A DNA stretch of 64,000 nt from Microbacterium hominis (GCF_013282805.1 NZ_CP054038.1:992001-1056000), one strand, 5' to 3'; counted from the stretch's first letter, positions 17,080-26,353 are shown. Notes: generated by a model not told the origin, from the letters alone. Numbers and translations: made by a program.

Positions 17080-17879
17080 CCGGCGCCGCGCTCGATGCGC
17101 ACCTCATCGTCGATCGGGGCCGGTTCGCGGTCGACGTCGCGCTCACCGTGGGGGCCGGTCGCACCGCGGCGCTGATGGGGCCGAGCGGGGCCGGCAAGTC
17201 GACGATCCTCGCGGCGATCTCGGGCCTCGTGAGCCTCAGCGGCGGTCACGTGCGGCTGGACGGCGCGACGGTCGCCGCCGAGCGCGTGCACGTGGAGCCT
17301 GCCCGGCGCGGGGTGGTGCTGCTCGGGCAGGACCCCCGGCTGTTCCCCCACCTCTCCGTGGTCGAGAACGTCGCGTTCGGGCCGCGTGCGGCCGGGGTCC
17401 CGGTGGCGGCGGCGCGGGCGTCGGCGGGGGAGTGGCTGCGCCGGGTGGGACTCGGGGATGCCGGTGCCCGGCACCCCGCGGAGCTGTCGGGCGGTCAGCA
17501 GCAGCGGGTGGCCCTCGCCCGCGCGCTCGCGATCGAGCCCCGGGTGCTGCTGCTGGACGAGCCGTTCACCTCGCTCGATGTGGAGACCGCCGCCGACGTG
17601 CGGCGCCTGGTCGCCCAGCAGCTCGCGGCGACGCGGGCGACCGCGGTGGTGGTCTCCCACGATGCCGACGACGCCGTCGCCCTCGCGGGTCGGCTGCTGG
17701 TCATCGAACAGGGGCTGCTCGTGCAGGAGGGGACGGTGGCCGAGGTGCTGGCCGCCCCCGCCACGCGCTTCGTCGCGGCGGTCGCAGCGTCGCACCGGTT
17801 CGGGCTCGCGGCGACCGCGACCGGCGACGGGGAGAGCGACCGCGCCCGTGACGGCGAGGGCCTAGACTCGCGCGAATGA
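17076..17879 (+). CDS. modC: Molybdate ABC transporter ATP-binding protein ModC (no TOBE domain)
   Basis: 267 aa. Walker A GPSGAGKST, Q-loop LLGQDPRLFPHLSVVENVAFG, signature LSGGQQQRVALARAL, Walker B VLLLDEPFTSLD and a switch His in VVSHDADD are all present. Full-length ModC is about 350 aa with a C-terminal molybdate-binding TOBE pair; that part is absent and the protein ends soon after the nucleotide-binding domain. The TOBE domain is instead carried by the separate MerR-TOBE protein at the head of this operon. The 3' end holds the -10 box of the next gene. Confidence 0.92.
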   Translation: MTGAALDAHLIVDRGRFAVDVALTVGAGRTAALMGPSGAGKSTILAAISGLVSLSGGHVRLDGATVAAERVHVEPARRGVVLLGQDPRLFPHLSVVENVAFGPRAAGVPVAAARASAGEWLRRVGLGDAGARHPAELSGGQQQRVALARALAIEPRVLLLDEPFTSLDVETAADVRRLVAQQLAATRATAVVVSHDADDAVALAGRLLVIEQGLLVQEGTVAEVLAAPATRFVAAVAASHRFGLAATATGDGESDRARDGEGLDSRE

Positions 17880-18472
17880 GCCGCATCCGCCCGTTCCGCC
17901 CCGGTGACGAGCCCGCACTCGCCGACGTGTGCCTGCGCACCGCCGATGCGGGCGGCGACGCCACCGGGATCTTCGACGACGACGACCTGTGGGCCGAGGT
18001 CTTCGTGCTGCCCTACGTGGCGCGGCATCCCGATCTCGCGTTCGTGGTCGAGACCGACGACGGCCGCATCGCCGGCTACATCGTGGGCACACCCGACACG
18101 AAGGCGTTCGAGGACTGGTTCCAGGCGCAGTGGTGGCCCCGGCACGCCCAGCGGTGGCCGCGGCCGGAGGTGGAAGCCACGCGGCAGGACGGCACGCTCA
18201 TCTACGCCTACGCGCGCCGCGCCGGCGCCGAGCCGTATTCCGACGCGTACCCCGCGCACCTGCACATCGATCTGCTGCCCGAGCTGCAGGGACAGGGATG
18301 GGGGCGCCGGCTGATCCAGACCCTCGAAGACGCGCTGCGCGAGCGGGGTGTCGCGGGCCTGCATCTGGTCGCGGCGTCGGAGAACACCGGCGCGCTCGCC
18401 TTCTACCCGCGCGTGGGATTCACGCCGATCCCTTCGCACCCCGGCGTGCAGGCCTTCGGCAAGGCGCTGTAG
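17876..18472 (+). CDS. GNAT family N-acetyltransferase
   Basis: 198 aa. Acetyl-CoA loop LPELQGQGWGRRLIQTLEDAL and the C-terminal SENTGALAFYPRVGFT are typical GNAT elements. The middle WFQAQWWPRHAQRWP insertion and HLHIDLLPE strand resemble the O-GlcNAcase-associated/eukaryotic-like acetyltransferase branch; the substrate is unknown. ATG overlaps the modC stop, but TAGACT at 17863-17868 with a 7-nt gap suggests its own leaderless transcript from inside modC. Confidence 0.85.
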   Translation: MSRIRPFRPGDEPALADVCLRTADAGGDATGIFDDDDLWAEVFVLPYVARHPDLAFVVETDDGRIAGYIVGTPDTKAFEDWFQAQWWPRHAQRWPRPEVEATRQDGTLIYAYARRAGAEPYSDAYPAHLHIDLLPELQGQGWGRRLIQTLEDALRERGVAGLHLVAASENTGALAFYPRVGFTPIPSHPGVQAFGKAL

Positions 18473-18478
18473 CGGCGG

Positions 18479-20191
18479 TCACGGCCTCGGGCCTGCGGCC
18501 GGCTCGAGCTGCCCGCCCTCGAGCCGCACGACGCGGTCGACGAGTCCGTCGGGCACGGCGACGTGCGAGATGAGCACGACGGCGCGGTCCGCGCCGACCG
18601 CCCCGAGAAGGTCGCGCAGGAGCGCGTCGGATGCGTCCGGGTCGACGCCGGCGGTCGGCTCGTCGAGCACGAGCACCGGGAAGTCCCGCAGCAGCGCGCG
18701 CGCGAGGGCGATGCGCTGCGCCTGCCCGCCGGAGACCAGCGCGCCGCGCTCGCCGACGCGGGCGTCCAGCCCGCCGCGCTCGCGGAGCCAGTCGCCCAGG
18801 CCCACCCGCGCGAGTGCCGCCTCGAGGTCGGCATCGGTGGCCGTGTCGCGAGCGAAGAGGAGATTCTGCCGGATGTCCTCGTCGAAGAGCATGGGATGCT
18901 GCTCGCACAGGCCCACGGTCAGACGCACGTCGTCCGCGGCGAGACGGGTCGCGTCGGCGCCCCCGATCGTGTACCGGCCGTCGACCGCGAGGAAACGCAC
19001 CAGCGCGTGGGCGAGACTCGTCTTGCCGGCGCCGCTCGGACCCTCCACGAGCACCCGCTCGCCGGGTCGCACGTGCAGCGACACGTCACGGAGGGCCGGC
19101 AGGCCGGCCCCCGGCCAGCGCACATCGACCTCGTCGAGACGGAGCCCGTCGCCGAGGTCGGGTGCCTCTCCGGAACCCATCGTGTCGTCGGCGACGATGT
19201 CGCGGGGAGCCGTCTGGGGCACCGACGTCGCGATGCGGCCGGCCGCCGCACGCACCTGCCGCCATGCGGATGCGGCCAGCGGCACCGCCGCGAACACCTC
19301 GAAGACCGCCATGGGAACGAGCACGGCGACCGCGAACTCCGGACCGCCGAGCGTCCCGGCGGCCACCGCCGGCGCCGCCGCGAGCACCGCCGCGATCGAC
19401 GCGGCGCCCGCGAGCGTCGAGACGAGGGCGGTCGTGCCGGCGTGCGCGCCGGCGCGGTGCACGACAGCCCGGCGGAGGGCCGCGTCGGCCTCGGCGATGC
19501 GCCGGCGTGCGGCGTCCTCGGCCCCGTACGCCTGCAGCACGTCGAGGCTCGAGAGGTGATCGAGCACGGCATCGGCCAGGCGCGCACGCAGCGGGGCGAT
19601 CGCGCGCTCGGCCCGGGCCCCGGCGGCCCACCCCCACAGCGTCGCGATGAGGCCGGCGGCCAGCAGGCACAGGGCGAGGGTGAGTGCCGCGGGCGGCGAG
19701 ACGAGGGCGACGAGCACCACCGCGCCGACGGCGACCGCCGCCGATGCCACGAGCGGCTGCACGACGCGCAGAGGAAGGTTCTGCAGCTCATCGACGTCGT
19801 CGACGAGGGCTCCCAGCACCGAGCCGCGCCGGGTGCGGGTGAGGCCGTCGGGCGCCAGCGGCACCAGCCGCCGCACGAGATCGGCGCGCGAGGCGGCGAG
19901 CTGGCGGAGGGCGGCGTCGTGCCCGGCGAGCCGCTCGAGGTAGCGGAAGGCGGCGCGCGAGAGCGCGAAGGCACGCACGCCGACGACGGCGAAGGTCAGG
20001 TACAGCACAGGCGGCTGCTCGCTCGCGCGCACGATGAGCCACGCGCTCACGGCCAGCAGCGCCACCGCGGAGGCCTCCGCGAGGAATCCGGCCGCCAGGG
20101 CCGGCCACAGCCGACGCGCCGGCGGGAGGGCACGGCGCAGCACCGCGACCGCTGCGGGGGTCGGGCCGCCGGTGCCGTTCGGGGCCGTCAT
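18479..20191 (-). CDS. cydC: Heterodimeric ABC exporter subunit CydC (cytochrome bd assembly)
   Basis: 570 aa. An N-terminal six-helix ABC exporter domain (about 20-310) is followed by an ATPase domain with Walker A VEGPSGAGKTS, signature VSGGQAQRIALARALL, Walker B VLVLDEPTAGVD and VVLISH. With CydD it exports thiols (glutathione/cysteine in E. coli) and is needed to assemble cytochrome bd. The ATG overlaps the cydD stop (ATGA). Last gene of cydABDC. Confidence 0.92.
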   Translation of the reverse strand: MTAPNGTGGPTPAAVAVLRRALPPARRLWPALAAGFLAEASAVALLAVSAWLIVRASEQPPVLYLTFAVVGVRAFALSRAAFRYLERLAGHDAALRQLAASRADLVRRLVPLAPDGLTRTRRGSVLGALVDDVDELQNLPLRVVQPLVASAAVAVGAVVLVALVSPPAALTLALCLLAAGLIATLWGWAAGARAERAIAPLRARLADAVLDHLSSLDVLQAYGAEDAARRRIAEADAALRRAVVHRAGAHAGTTALVSTLAGAASIAAVLAAAPAVAAGTLGGPEFAVAVLVPMAVFEVFAAVPLAASAWRQVRAAAGRIATSVPQTAPRDIVADDTMGSGEAPDLGDGLRLDEVDVRWPGAGLPALRDVSLHVRPGERVLVEGPSGAGKTSLAHALVRFLAVDGRYTIGGADATRLAADDVRLTVGLCEQHPMLFDEDIRQNLLFARDTATDADLEAALARVGLGDWLRERGGLDARVGERGALVSGGQAQRIALARALLRDFPVLVLDEPTAGVDPDASDALLRDLLGAVGADRAVVLISHVAVPDGLVDRVVRLEGGQLEPAAGPRP

Positions 20192-21903
20192 GCCGCGACC
20201 TCGCTGCCGGCGAGGCGGACCACGGCATCGGCCACCCCGCGCGCGCTCGCTCGGTGCGACACGAGCAGCACCGTCGCGCCGCCGTCGGCGACCTCGCGCA
20301 GCGCCTGCCACAGTCGGGCTTCGGTCGCGGCATCCAGCGCCGAACTCGGCTCGTCGAGCGCGATCACGGCGGCGCGCCCGCGCAGGTGGCGGTACAGCGC
20401 CCGCGCGACGGCGACGCGCTGGGCCTGACCGCCCGACAGGCCCGCGCTCTGCACGCCGAGCTCGAGCAGCGGGGGGATGCCGTCGGCGCACGCCAGGGCG
20501 AGGGATCGTGCGACCAGATCGGCGTCGACGGCGTCATCGCCGAGCGCGACGTTGTCGGCGACGGTGCCCGCCATGAGCCCCGGCTGCTGTCCGGCCCACG
20601 CGAGCCACGAGGCGGGGGAGAGCTCCCGCGTCTCGGCGCCGGCCCACGTCGCCGTGCCCTCGTGATCGGCGACGCCCCGCAGGGCGGCGAGCACGCTCGA
20701 CTTGCCCACGCCGCTCGGGCCCTCGATGAGCGTGATGGTGCCGGGTTCGGCCGTGAAGCTCACCGGCGGCAGGAGCCGCTGGCCGCGCCGCACGCGCACC
20801 TCGCGCAGCGCGAGCCCGCCGGCGCCCGCGACGGTTCGGGCGGGGTCGGGGCCGGCAGAAGTCGACCCCACGGTGGCCCGGGCGGGGCCTGCCGTCGTGG
20901 GGCGCGCGGCGGCGGCATCCAGCACCTCGAAGACGTCGGTGGTGGCGGCCACCCCCTCGGCGGCCGCGTGGAACTGCACCCCGACCTGACGGATCGGCAG
21001 GTATGCCTCGGGCGCGAGCAGCAGCACGAAGAGGCCGACGCCGAGGGCGAGCGAGCCGTCGAGCAGGCGGAACCCGATCGAGACGGCGACGATGGCCACC
21101 GAGATCGACGCGAGGAACTCGAGCGCGAAGCCGGAGAGGAACGAGACGCGCAGTACCTTCATCGTCTCGCGGCGGTAGTCGTCGGTGACCCGCTCGATGG
21201 ATGCCGCGGCCCGATGCTGACGGCCGAAGACCTTCAGCGTCGACAGGCCGTTGACCGTGTCGGCGAAGCGCGCGGCCAGTCGCTGCAGCGTCTGCCACTG
21301 GCGCTGCTGCACCGAGCGGGTGACGAGCCCGATGAGCACCATGAACAGCGGGATCAGCGGAAGGGTGAGCAGCACCGTGAGGCCGGAGATCCAGTCCTGC
21401 CACCACATGACCGCCACGAGCACGGGCGTGGCCACCGCCGTCTGCACCAGCTGGGGCAGATAGCGGCCGAAGTACGCCTCGAGGGCATCGAGCCCGCGCC
21501 CGGCCGTGACGGCGAGCGAGGCGGAGCTGCGGGCGGCGAGCCACTCGGGCCCGAGGGCGGCAACGGCCGAGATCAGGTGGGCGCGCAGCTCTCCCTGCAC
21601 CCGGGCGGCAGCCCGGGCGGCGACCTGCTCGCGACCCCACAGCAGCAGCGCCCGGGCGGCCACGACCCCGGCGAGGGCGCCGAGGGTCGGCGTCAGCGCG
21701 GCCACCGGCATCCCTTCGACGGCGTCGACCACCGCGCGGGTCAGCAGCCACGCGAACGCCACGATCACGGCGGTCTGGGCGATCGCGATCGCGCCGATCG
21801 CCACGAAGAATCCGCGCGACGCCCGCGCATGGCGCAGCAGACGCGGATCCACGGGGCCGCGCCGCGCCGGGCGCGACGCGGCCTCCTGGTCGGTGTTCGT
21901 CAT
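20188..21903 (-). CDS. cydD: Heterodimeric ABC exporter subunit CydD (cytochrome bd assembly)
   Basis: 571 aa. Six membrane helices in the exporter domain, then an ATPase domain with Walker A IEGPSGVGKSS, signature LSGGQAQRVAVARAL, Walker B VIALDEPSSALD and VLLVSHR. Gene order cydA-cydB-cydD-cydC is the usual actinobacterial arrangement. A 37-nt gap separates it from cydB, so it is read in the same transcript. Confidence 0.92.
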   Translation of the reverse strand: MTNTDQEAASRPARRGPVDPRLLRHARASRGFFVAIGAIAIAQTAVIVAFAWLLTRAVVDAVEGMPVAALTPTLGALAGVVAARALLLWGREQVAARAAARVQGELRAHLISAVAALGPEWLAARSSASLAVTAGRGLDALEAYFGRYLPQLVQTAVATPVLVAVMWWQDWISGLTVLLTLPLIPLFMVLIGLVTRSVQQRQWQTLQRLAARFADTVNGLSTLKVFGRQHRAAASIERVTDDYRRETMKVLRVSFLSGFALEFLASISVAIVAVSIGFRLLDGSLALGVGLFVLLLAPEAYLPIRQVGVQFHAAAEGVAATTDVFEVLDAAAARPTTAGPARATVGSTSAGPDPARTVAGAGGLALREVRVRRGQRLLPPVSFTAEPGTITLIEGPSGVGKSSVLAALRGVADHEGTATWAGAETRELSPASWLAWAGQQPGLMAGTVADNVALGDDAVDADLVARSLALACADGIPPLLELGVQSAGLSGGQAQRVAVARALYRHLRGRAAVIALDEPSSALDAATEARLWQALREVADGGATVLLVSHRASARGVADAVVRLAGSEVAA

Positions 21904-21940
21904 CGTGGTTCGACCCTAACCGGGTCGGGCGTCCGCCTCG

Positions 21941-22972
21941 TCAGTGGGCCGCGGCAGCGGCCTTCTCGATGCGCGAGCGCGAGACGCGCTTGCGGAAGAT
22001 CCAGTAGGTCCACCCCTGGTAGGCGAGCACCAGCGGCAGGAAGATGAGGGCCGCCCACGACATGATCGTGAGGGTGAGATCGGTGCTCGACGCATTCTCG
22101 ATCGTGAGGCTGTTGGCTGGGTCGCTGGTCGAGGGCATGACGTACGGGAACAGGGCGGTCCACAGGGCGAGCACCGCGAAGACGATGGTCACCGCGCCGA
22201 ACGTGAACGCCCAGCCCTCGCGCCTGACGGCGTTGGCCGCCACCGACGCGAGCAGTGCCACGGCCGCGATCACCCCGGTCGCGATGCTCAGCCACAGCAG
22301 CGGCGCCTCGCGGCCGCCCGCGATCACCCAGGTCCACACCACGGTGCCGGCGGCGAAGATCACCGTCGGGATGGCGAGGCGCTTGGCGAGCACGTTGGCG
22401 TCGTGCTGCACCTGGCCGTCGGTCTTGAGGGCGAGGAAGTACAGCCCGTGCACCCAGAACAGCAGCAGCGTGGTCGCGCCCACCCACAGCCCGTAGGGGT
22501 TCAGCAGCGTCAGCAGCGTGCCGGTGAAGTTGAAGTCCGCATCGATCGGCACTCCCTGCACGATGTTGCCCACCGCGACGCCCCACAGGAGGGCCGGGAG
22601 CGCCGACCCGATGAAGATCATCGCGTCGAAGCGGGCCCGCCACTTCGGGTCGTCGCGCTGGTGGCGGTACTCGAACGAGACGCCGCGCGCGATGAGGGCC
22701 AGCAGGATCAGCAGCAGCGCCAGGTAGAAGCCGCTGAACAGGGTGGCGTACCACTCCGGGAACGCGGCGAACAGACACGCGCCCGCGACGATCACCCACG
22801 TCTCGTTGAGGTCCCAGACCGGCCCGATCGTGTTGATGATCTGCCGACGGGAGATCTCGTCCTTGCCGAGGAAGGGCAGCGAGATGCCGACGCCGAAGTC
22901 GAACCCGTCGAGCACGAAGTAGCCGACGAACAGCACCCCGACGATGAAGAACCAGAGGTATGCGAGATCCAT
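21941..22972 (-). CDS. cydB: Cytochrome bd ubiquinol/menaquinol oxidase subunit II
   Basis: 343 aa, the usual CydB length, with about eight membrane helices. The N-terminus YLWFFIVGVLFVGYFVLDGFDFGVG and the INTIGPVWDLNETWVI segment are diagnostic. It partners CydA in the plasma membrane. Nine nucleotides separate it from cydA. Confidence 0.95.
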   Translation of the reverse strand: MDLAYLWFFIVGVLFVGYFVLDGFDFGVGISLPFLGKDEISRRQIINTIGPVWDLNETWVIVAGACLFAAFPEWYATLFSGFYLALLLILLALIARGVSFEYRHQRDDPKWRARFDAMIFIGSALPALLWGVAVGNIVQGVPIDADFNFTGTLLTLLNPYGLWVGATTLLLFWVHGLYFLALKTDGQVQHDANVLAKRLAIPTVIFAAGTVVWTWVIAGGREAPLLWLSIATGVIAAVALLASVAANAVRREGWAFTFGAVTIVFAVLALWTALFPYVMPSTSDPANSLTIENASSTDLTLTIMSWAALIFLPLVLAYQGWTYWIFRKRVSRSRIEKAAAAAH

Positions 22973-22981
22973 GGCGGGCTC

Positions 22982-24427
22982 CTAGTACACCGTCGTGGGC
23001 GTGTCTTCGACCGACAGGTCGTTCGGGTGCGGGTCGTCGGGACCCGGCAGCGGGTCGGGGCCGGTGCGCACCGTCTTGAAGATGAGACCGAACTCCACCA
23101 CGGCCAAAGCCGCGTAGATGAGCGTGAACGCGATGAGCGAGACCAGCACGTTCCACCCGGGCACGTTCGGCGAGACGCCGTCTTCGGTGAGCATGAGGCC
23201 GAACACGATCCACGGCTGGCGGCCCATCTCGGTGAAGATCCACCCGACGAGGATGCCGAACAGCGCGAGCGGCGCCTGCCAGATAGCGATCTTCCACATC
23301 CACGGGGCGACCTCGCGCTTCGCGCTCTTGCGGGTGACCCACAGGCCCACGACCGCGATGAAGGCGGCGAGGATGCCGAAGCCCATCATCCAGCGGAACG
23401 ACCAGTACGTGACCCACAGGATCGGGGCGAAGCTGCCGTCGACCTGGTCGGCGAACTGCGGGAACAGCTCCTGCGTGTAGAGGAGGTTCAGGTCGTTGAT
23501 GCCCTCCACGCACCCGTCGAGGGTGTGGGTCGACAGGAAGGCCAGCAGATACGGCACCCGCAGCGACCAGATCTCGCTGGTGCCGTCGGGTGTGCCGATG
23601 GAGAAGAGCGAGAACGAGGCGTCCGCCCCGCACGCGGAGTCGAACATGGCCTCGGCCGCGGCCATCTTCATCGGCTGGGTCTCGACCATCACGAGGCCCA
23701 GCTGGTCGCCCGAGAGGCCCACGCCGATGAAGGACACGATCATCGCCCACAGGCCGAGCTTCAGGGCCGGCCGCATGGTCTCGATGTTCTGCTTGCGCGC
23801 CAGGTGCCACGCGGCGACGGCGATCATCACACCGGCGGCGAACATGCCCGCCGAGAAGATCGTGTGCGGGAACTGGGTGAGTGCGACGGGGTTCAGCAGC
23901 ACGGCGACGAAGTCGGCCATCTCGGCCCGGCCGCCGTCCTGGGCCATCTGGTAGCCGACCGGGTTCTGCATGAACGCGTTGGCGGCGAGGATGAAGTAGG
24001 CCGACATCCACGTGCCCGCCACCGTGATCCAGATCGTGGCCAGGTGCAGGCCGCGCGGGAGCTTGTCCCAGCCGAAGATCCACAGGCCGATGAAGGTGGC
24101 CTCGAAGAAGAAGGCCATGAGGCCTTCGAAGGCCAGCGGCGCCCCGAACACGTCGCCCACGAACCGGCTGTACGACGACCAGTTCATGCCGAACTGGAAC
24201 TCCTGCACGATGCCGGTGACGATCCCCATCGCGAAGTTGATGAGGAAGATCTTGCCGAAGAAGCGCGTCAGCACGAGGTACTTCGCATCGCCCGTGCGGT
24301 ACCACGCGCTCTGGAAGATCGCCACGAACAGCGACATGCCCAGCGTGAGCGGAACGAAGATGAAGTGGTACAGCGTCGTCAGGCCGAACTGCCAGCGCGC
24401 CAGCAGCAGGGGGTCCAGCAGATCCAC
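22982..24427 (-). CDS. cydA: Cytochrome bd oxidase subunit I
   Basis: 481 aa, about nine helices. Heme ligands are visible: His in TTLYHFIFVPLTLGM (b595 side), His in TQFPHTIFSAG and Met in VETQPMKMAAAE (b558). GRQPWIVFGLMLT closes the quinol-site region. The Q loop is short, as in Gram-positive enzymes. It reduces oxygen to water with high affinity while oxidising menaquinol. First gene of cydABDC. The upstream region carries a DosR-like box and a TGGTCAGACCA palindrome, indicating redox or metabolic control. Confidence 0.96.
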   Translation of the reverse strand: MDLLDPLLLARWQFGLTTLYHFIFVPLTLGMSLFVAIFQSAWYRTGDAKYLVLTRFFGKIFLINFAMGIVTGIVQEFQFGMNWSSYSRFVGDVFGAPLAFEGLMAFFFEATFIGLWIFGWDKLPRGLHLATIWITVAGTWMSAYFILAANAFMQNPVGYQMAQDGGRAEMADFVAVLLNPVALTQFPHTIFSAGMFAAGVMIAVAAWHLARKQNIETMRPALKLGLWAMIVSFIGVGLSGDQLGLVMVETQPMKMAAAEAMFDSACGADASFSLFSIGTPDGTSEIWSLRVPYLLAFLSTHTLDGCVEGINDLNLLYTQELFPQFADQVDGSFAPILWVTYWSFRWMMGFGILAAFIAVVGLWVTRKSAKREVAPWMWKIAIWQAPLALFGILVGWIFTEMGRQPWIVFGLMLTEDGVSPNVPGWNVLVSLIAFTLIYAALAVVEFGLIFKTVRTGPDPLPGPDDPHPNDLSVEDTPTTVY

Positions 24428-24480
24428 GATGCAGACTCCGATCGCTCAGAAGGGACCACGCGGTCTGCCGTCACCCTAGC

Positions 24481-24495
24481 AGTGGTCAGACCACT
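24481..24495. promoter_or_regulatory. Palindrome upstream of cydA (AGTGGTCAGACCACT)
   Basis: A perfect 15-bp palindrome about an A, 54 nt upstream of cydA. The TGGTCAGACCA core recurs once more in the window, in front of the DoxX-like gene (29536-29550), and fits the TGGTnnnACCA operators of FadR-subfamily GntR regulators. Confidence 0.65.
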
Positions 24496-24565
24496 CCGGG
24501 AGCGCTCCTCGCTCCCAGTCGGCTCCCAGAATCCCAGTCCCTCGACCGTCCCGCCACCCACCCTC

Positions 24566-24579
24566 GGGACTTTGGTCCC
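24566..24579. promoter_or_regulatory. DosR-like box upstream of cydA (GGGACTTTGGTCCC)
   Basis: GGGACTTTGGTCCC has the form of the mycobacterial DevR/DosR motif (GGGACTWWAGTCCC core, one central mismatch). It lies between divergent cydA and moaA, about 140 nt from the cydA start, and recurs on the other strand at 29491-29504 before the DoxX-like gene. Confidence 0.6.
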
Positions 24580-24669
24580 ACGGCGATCGTGCGGGCGGTC
24601 CGAGCGGCAGGGCACGCGGCGCCGCGCCGCCGCGGCCCGGCCGCGACCGTGCGGCGGTAGCCTCGATCC

Positions 24670-24711
24670 ATGGCGCATCGACCACGCACCGGCACGGGGG
24701 TCGCAGCATGA
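24670..24711 (+). CDS. 13-codon leader ORF coupled to moaA
   Basis: ATG 24670 follows TAGCCT (24658-24663) by 6 nt, the spacing of leaderless genes in this window. It encodes MAHRPRTGTGVAA and stops at TGA 24709-24711, overlapping the moaA ATG (24708) as ATGA. moaA has no convincing RBS of its own, so its translation probably depends on this leader peptide by termination-reinitiation. No Moco riboswitch is seen. Confidence 0.5.
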   Translation: MAHRPRTGTGVAA

Positions 24712-25781
24712 CCGCGATCCCGGTGACGATCGGCACCCGCGTTCCGGAGGCGGAGCGGATGGATGCCGCGCCCGGCGCGGCGCCGGCGCTGGTCGACACC
24801 TTCGGCCGGGTGCACCGCGACCTGCGCATCTCGCTGACCGATCGCTGCTCGCTGCGCTGCACGTACTGCATGCCCGAGCAGGGAAACGAGTGGCTCGCGA
24901 AGTCGAGCATCCTCACCCTCGACGAGATCGTCGAGGTCGCCCGGGTCGCCGCGGCGGCGGGGATCACGACCTTCCGCCTCACCGGCGGCGAGCCGCTCCT
25001 GCGCATCGACATCGTCGAGGTCGTGCGGCGCCTCGCCGCCCTGCGCACCGACGCGGGCTCCCCGATCGAGATCGCGATGACCACCAACGGCATCCGTCTC
25101 CCCGAGGCCCTCCCGGGGCTCATCGAGGCCGGGCTGTCCCGGCTGAACATCTCGATCGACACGCTGCGTCGCGAGAAGTTCCACACGCTCACCCGTCGCG
25201 ACCGCCTCGACGACGTGCTCGAGGGGATCGCCGCCGCCGCGGCATCCCGCCTGCGCCCCCTCAAGCTCAACGCGGTGGCGATGCGCGACGTCAACGACGA
25301 CGAGCTCGTCGACCTCGTGGAATTCGCCGTCGCCCACGACGCGCAGCTGCGCTTCATCGAGCAGATGCCCCTGGATGCCGGACACACGTGGGACCGCTCG
25401 CGCATGGTCACGCGCGAGGAGATCCTGGCCGCGCTCTCGGAGCGATGGCGACTGGATCCGATGCCGGGCCGTGGCGGCGCGCCGGCCGAGCGGTGGCTGC
25501 TCGACGGCGGACCCCACACCGTCGGGGTCATCGCCTCGGTGACGGCGCCGTTCTGCGGCGACTGCGATCGACTGCGGCTGACCGCCGACGGCCAGCTGCG
25601 CAACTGCCTCTTCTCGACCTCGGAGTACGACCTGCTCCCGGTGCTGCGCGGCGCCGCCGACCGCGATGCCGGGATCGACGCGGTGCTGCGCGCCTGCGTG
25701 CGCGGGAAGCTTCCCGGTCACGCCATCGACGACCCCTCCTTCCTCCAGCCCGTGCGCGGCATGAACGCGATCGGCGGATGA
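24708..25781 (+). CDS. moaA: GTP 3',8-cyclase MoaA
   Basis: 357 aa. The radical-SAM cluster CxxxCxxC is in DRCSLRCTYCMPEQ, the SAM-binding TGGEPLLR follows, and the C-terminal second cluster is CGDCDRLRLTADGQLRNCLF (three Cys). The terminal GG (MNAIGG) is the conserved arginine-finger-loop tail. It catalyses the first step from GTP to cPMP with MoaC. It is divergent from cydA, sharing a 240-bp regulatory region. Confidence 0.95.
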   Translation: MTAIPVTIGTRVPEAERMDAAPGAAPALVDTFGRVHRDLRISLTDRCSLRCTYCMPEQGNEWLAKSSILTLDEIVEVARVAAAAGITTFRLTGGEPLLRIDIVEVVRRLAALRTDAGSPIEIAMTTNGIRLPEALPGLIEAGLSRLNISIDTLRREKFHTLTRRDRLDDVLEGIAAAAASRLRPLKLNAVAMRDVNDDELVDLVEFAVAHDAQLRFIEQMPLDAGHTWDRSRMVTREEILAALSERWRLDPMPGRGGAPAERWLLDGGPHTVGVIASVTAPFCGDCDRLRLTADGQLRNCLFSTSEYDLLPVLRGAADRDAGIDAVLRACVRGKLPGHAIDDPSFLQPVRGMNAIGG

Positions 25782-25803
25782 CCGGGCGGGCTACGCTCGA
25801 CGG

Positions 25804-26313
25804 GTGACCGACCGCATCCTCTCCGACGGCGCCGTGCTGCGCGCCGCGCGCCCGGGCGACGAGCCCGGCATCCTCGCCTGCATCACCGCGCTGGCGGTGT
25901 ACGAGAAGGAGCCCGACGCCGTGGAGAACACGGTCGAGGCGCTCACCGCCACGCTCTTCGGCGCCGACCCCAAGGCGTTCGCGCACGTCGTCGAGCACGA
26001 GGGCGAGATCGTGGGCATCGCGCTGTGGTTCCTCACCTATTCGACGTGGACCGGCACCCACGGCATCTGGCTCGAGGACCTCTTCGTCTACGAGGACCAG
26101 CGCGGCGCCGGCTACGGCAAGGCGCTGCTGGCAGAGCTCGCGCACGTGTGCGTCGAGCGCGGCTACCGCCGCTTCGAGTGGACCGTGCTCGACTGGAACG
26201 CGCCCTCGATCGCGTTCTACCGGTCGGTCGGCGCCGAGCCGATGAGCGAGTGGACGACCCAGCGCCTCACCGGCGACGCGCTCGCCGCACTGGCCGGTCT
26301 CGCTGCGCGGTAG
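25804..26313 (+). CDS. GNAT family N-acetyltransferase (diamine acetyltransferase-like)
   Basis: 169 aa. The order ILACITALAVYEKEPDAVENT, IALWFLTYSTWTGTHGIWLEDLFV, the acetyl-CoA loop DQRGAGYGKALLAEL and WNAPSIAFYRSVGAEP matches the spermidine/spermine (SSAT-like) acetyltransferase branch, so a polyamine or thialysine-type substrate is likely. Start GTG 25804, 6 nt after TACGCT, a leaderless layout. Confidence 0.87.
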   Translation: MTDRILSDGAVLRAARPGDEPGILACITALAVYEKEPDAVENTVEALTATLFGADPKAFAHVVEHEGEIVGIALWFLTYSTWTGTHGIWLEDLFVYEDQRGAGYGKALLAELAHVCVERGYRRFEWTVLDWNAPSIAFYRSVGAEPMSEWTTQRLTGDALAALAGLAAR

Positions 26314-26353
26314 GCGCGCGCCGACCTCTCCCGGGCGGGCTTAGGCTGGCCGG

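Noticed and set aside
24428..24669. Moco riboswitch before moaA
   Set aside because: The leaderless layout of the 13-codon ORF leaves no room for a structured leader between the -10 box and the start.
21944..25807. A 1287-codon open frame on the plus strand across the cyd operon and moaA
   Set aside because: It is Arg/His/Glu-rich low-complexity translation antisense to cydB and cydA and out of frame with moaA; GC-rich DNA gives such long empty frames.
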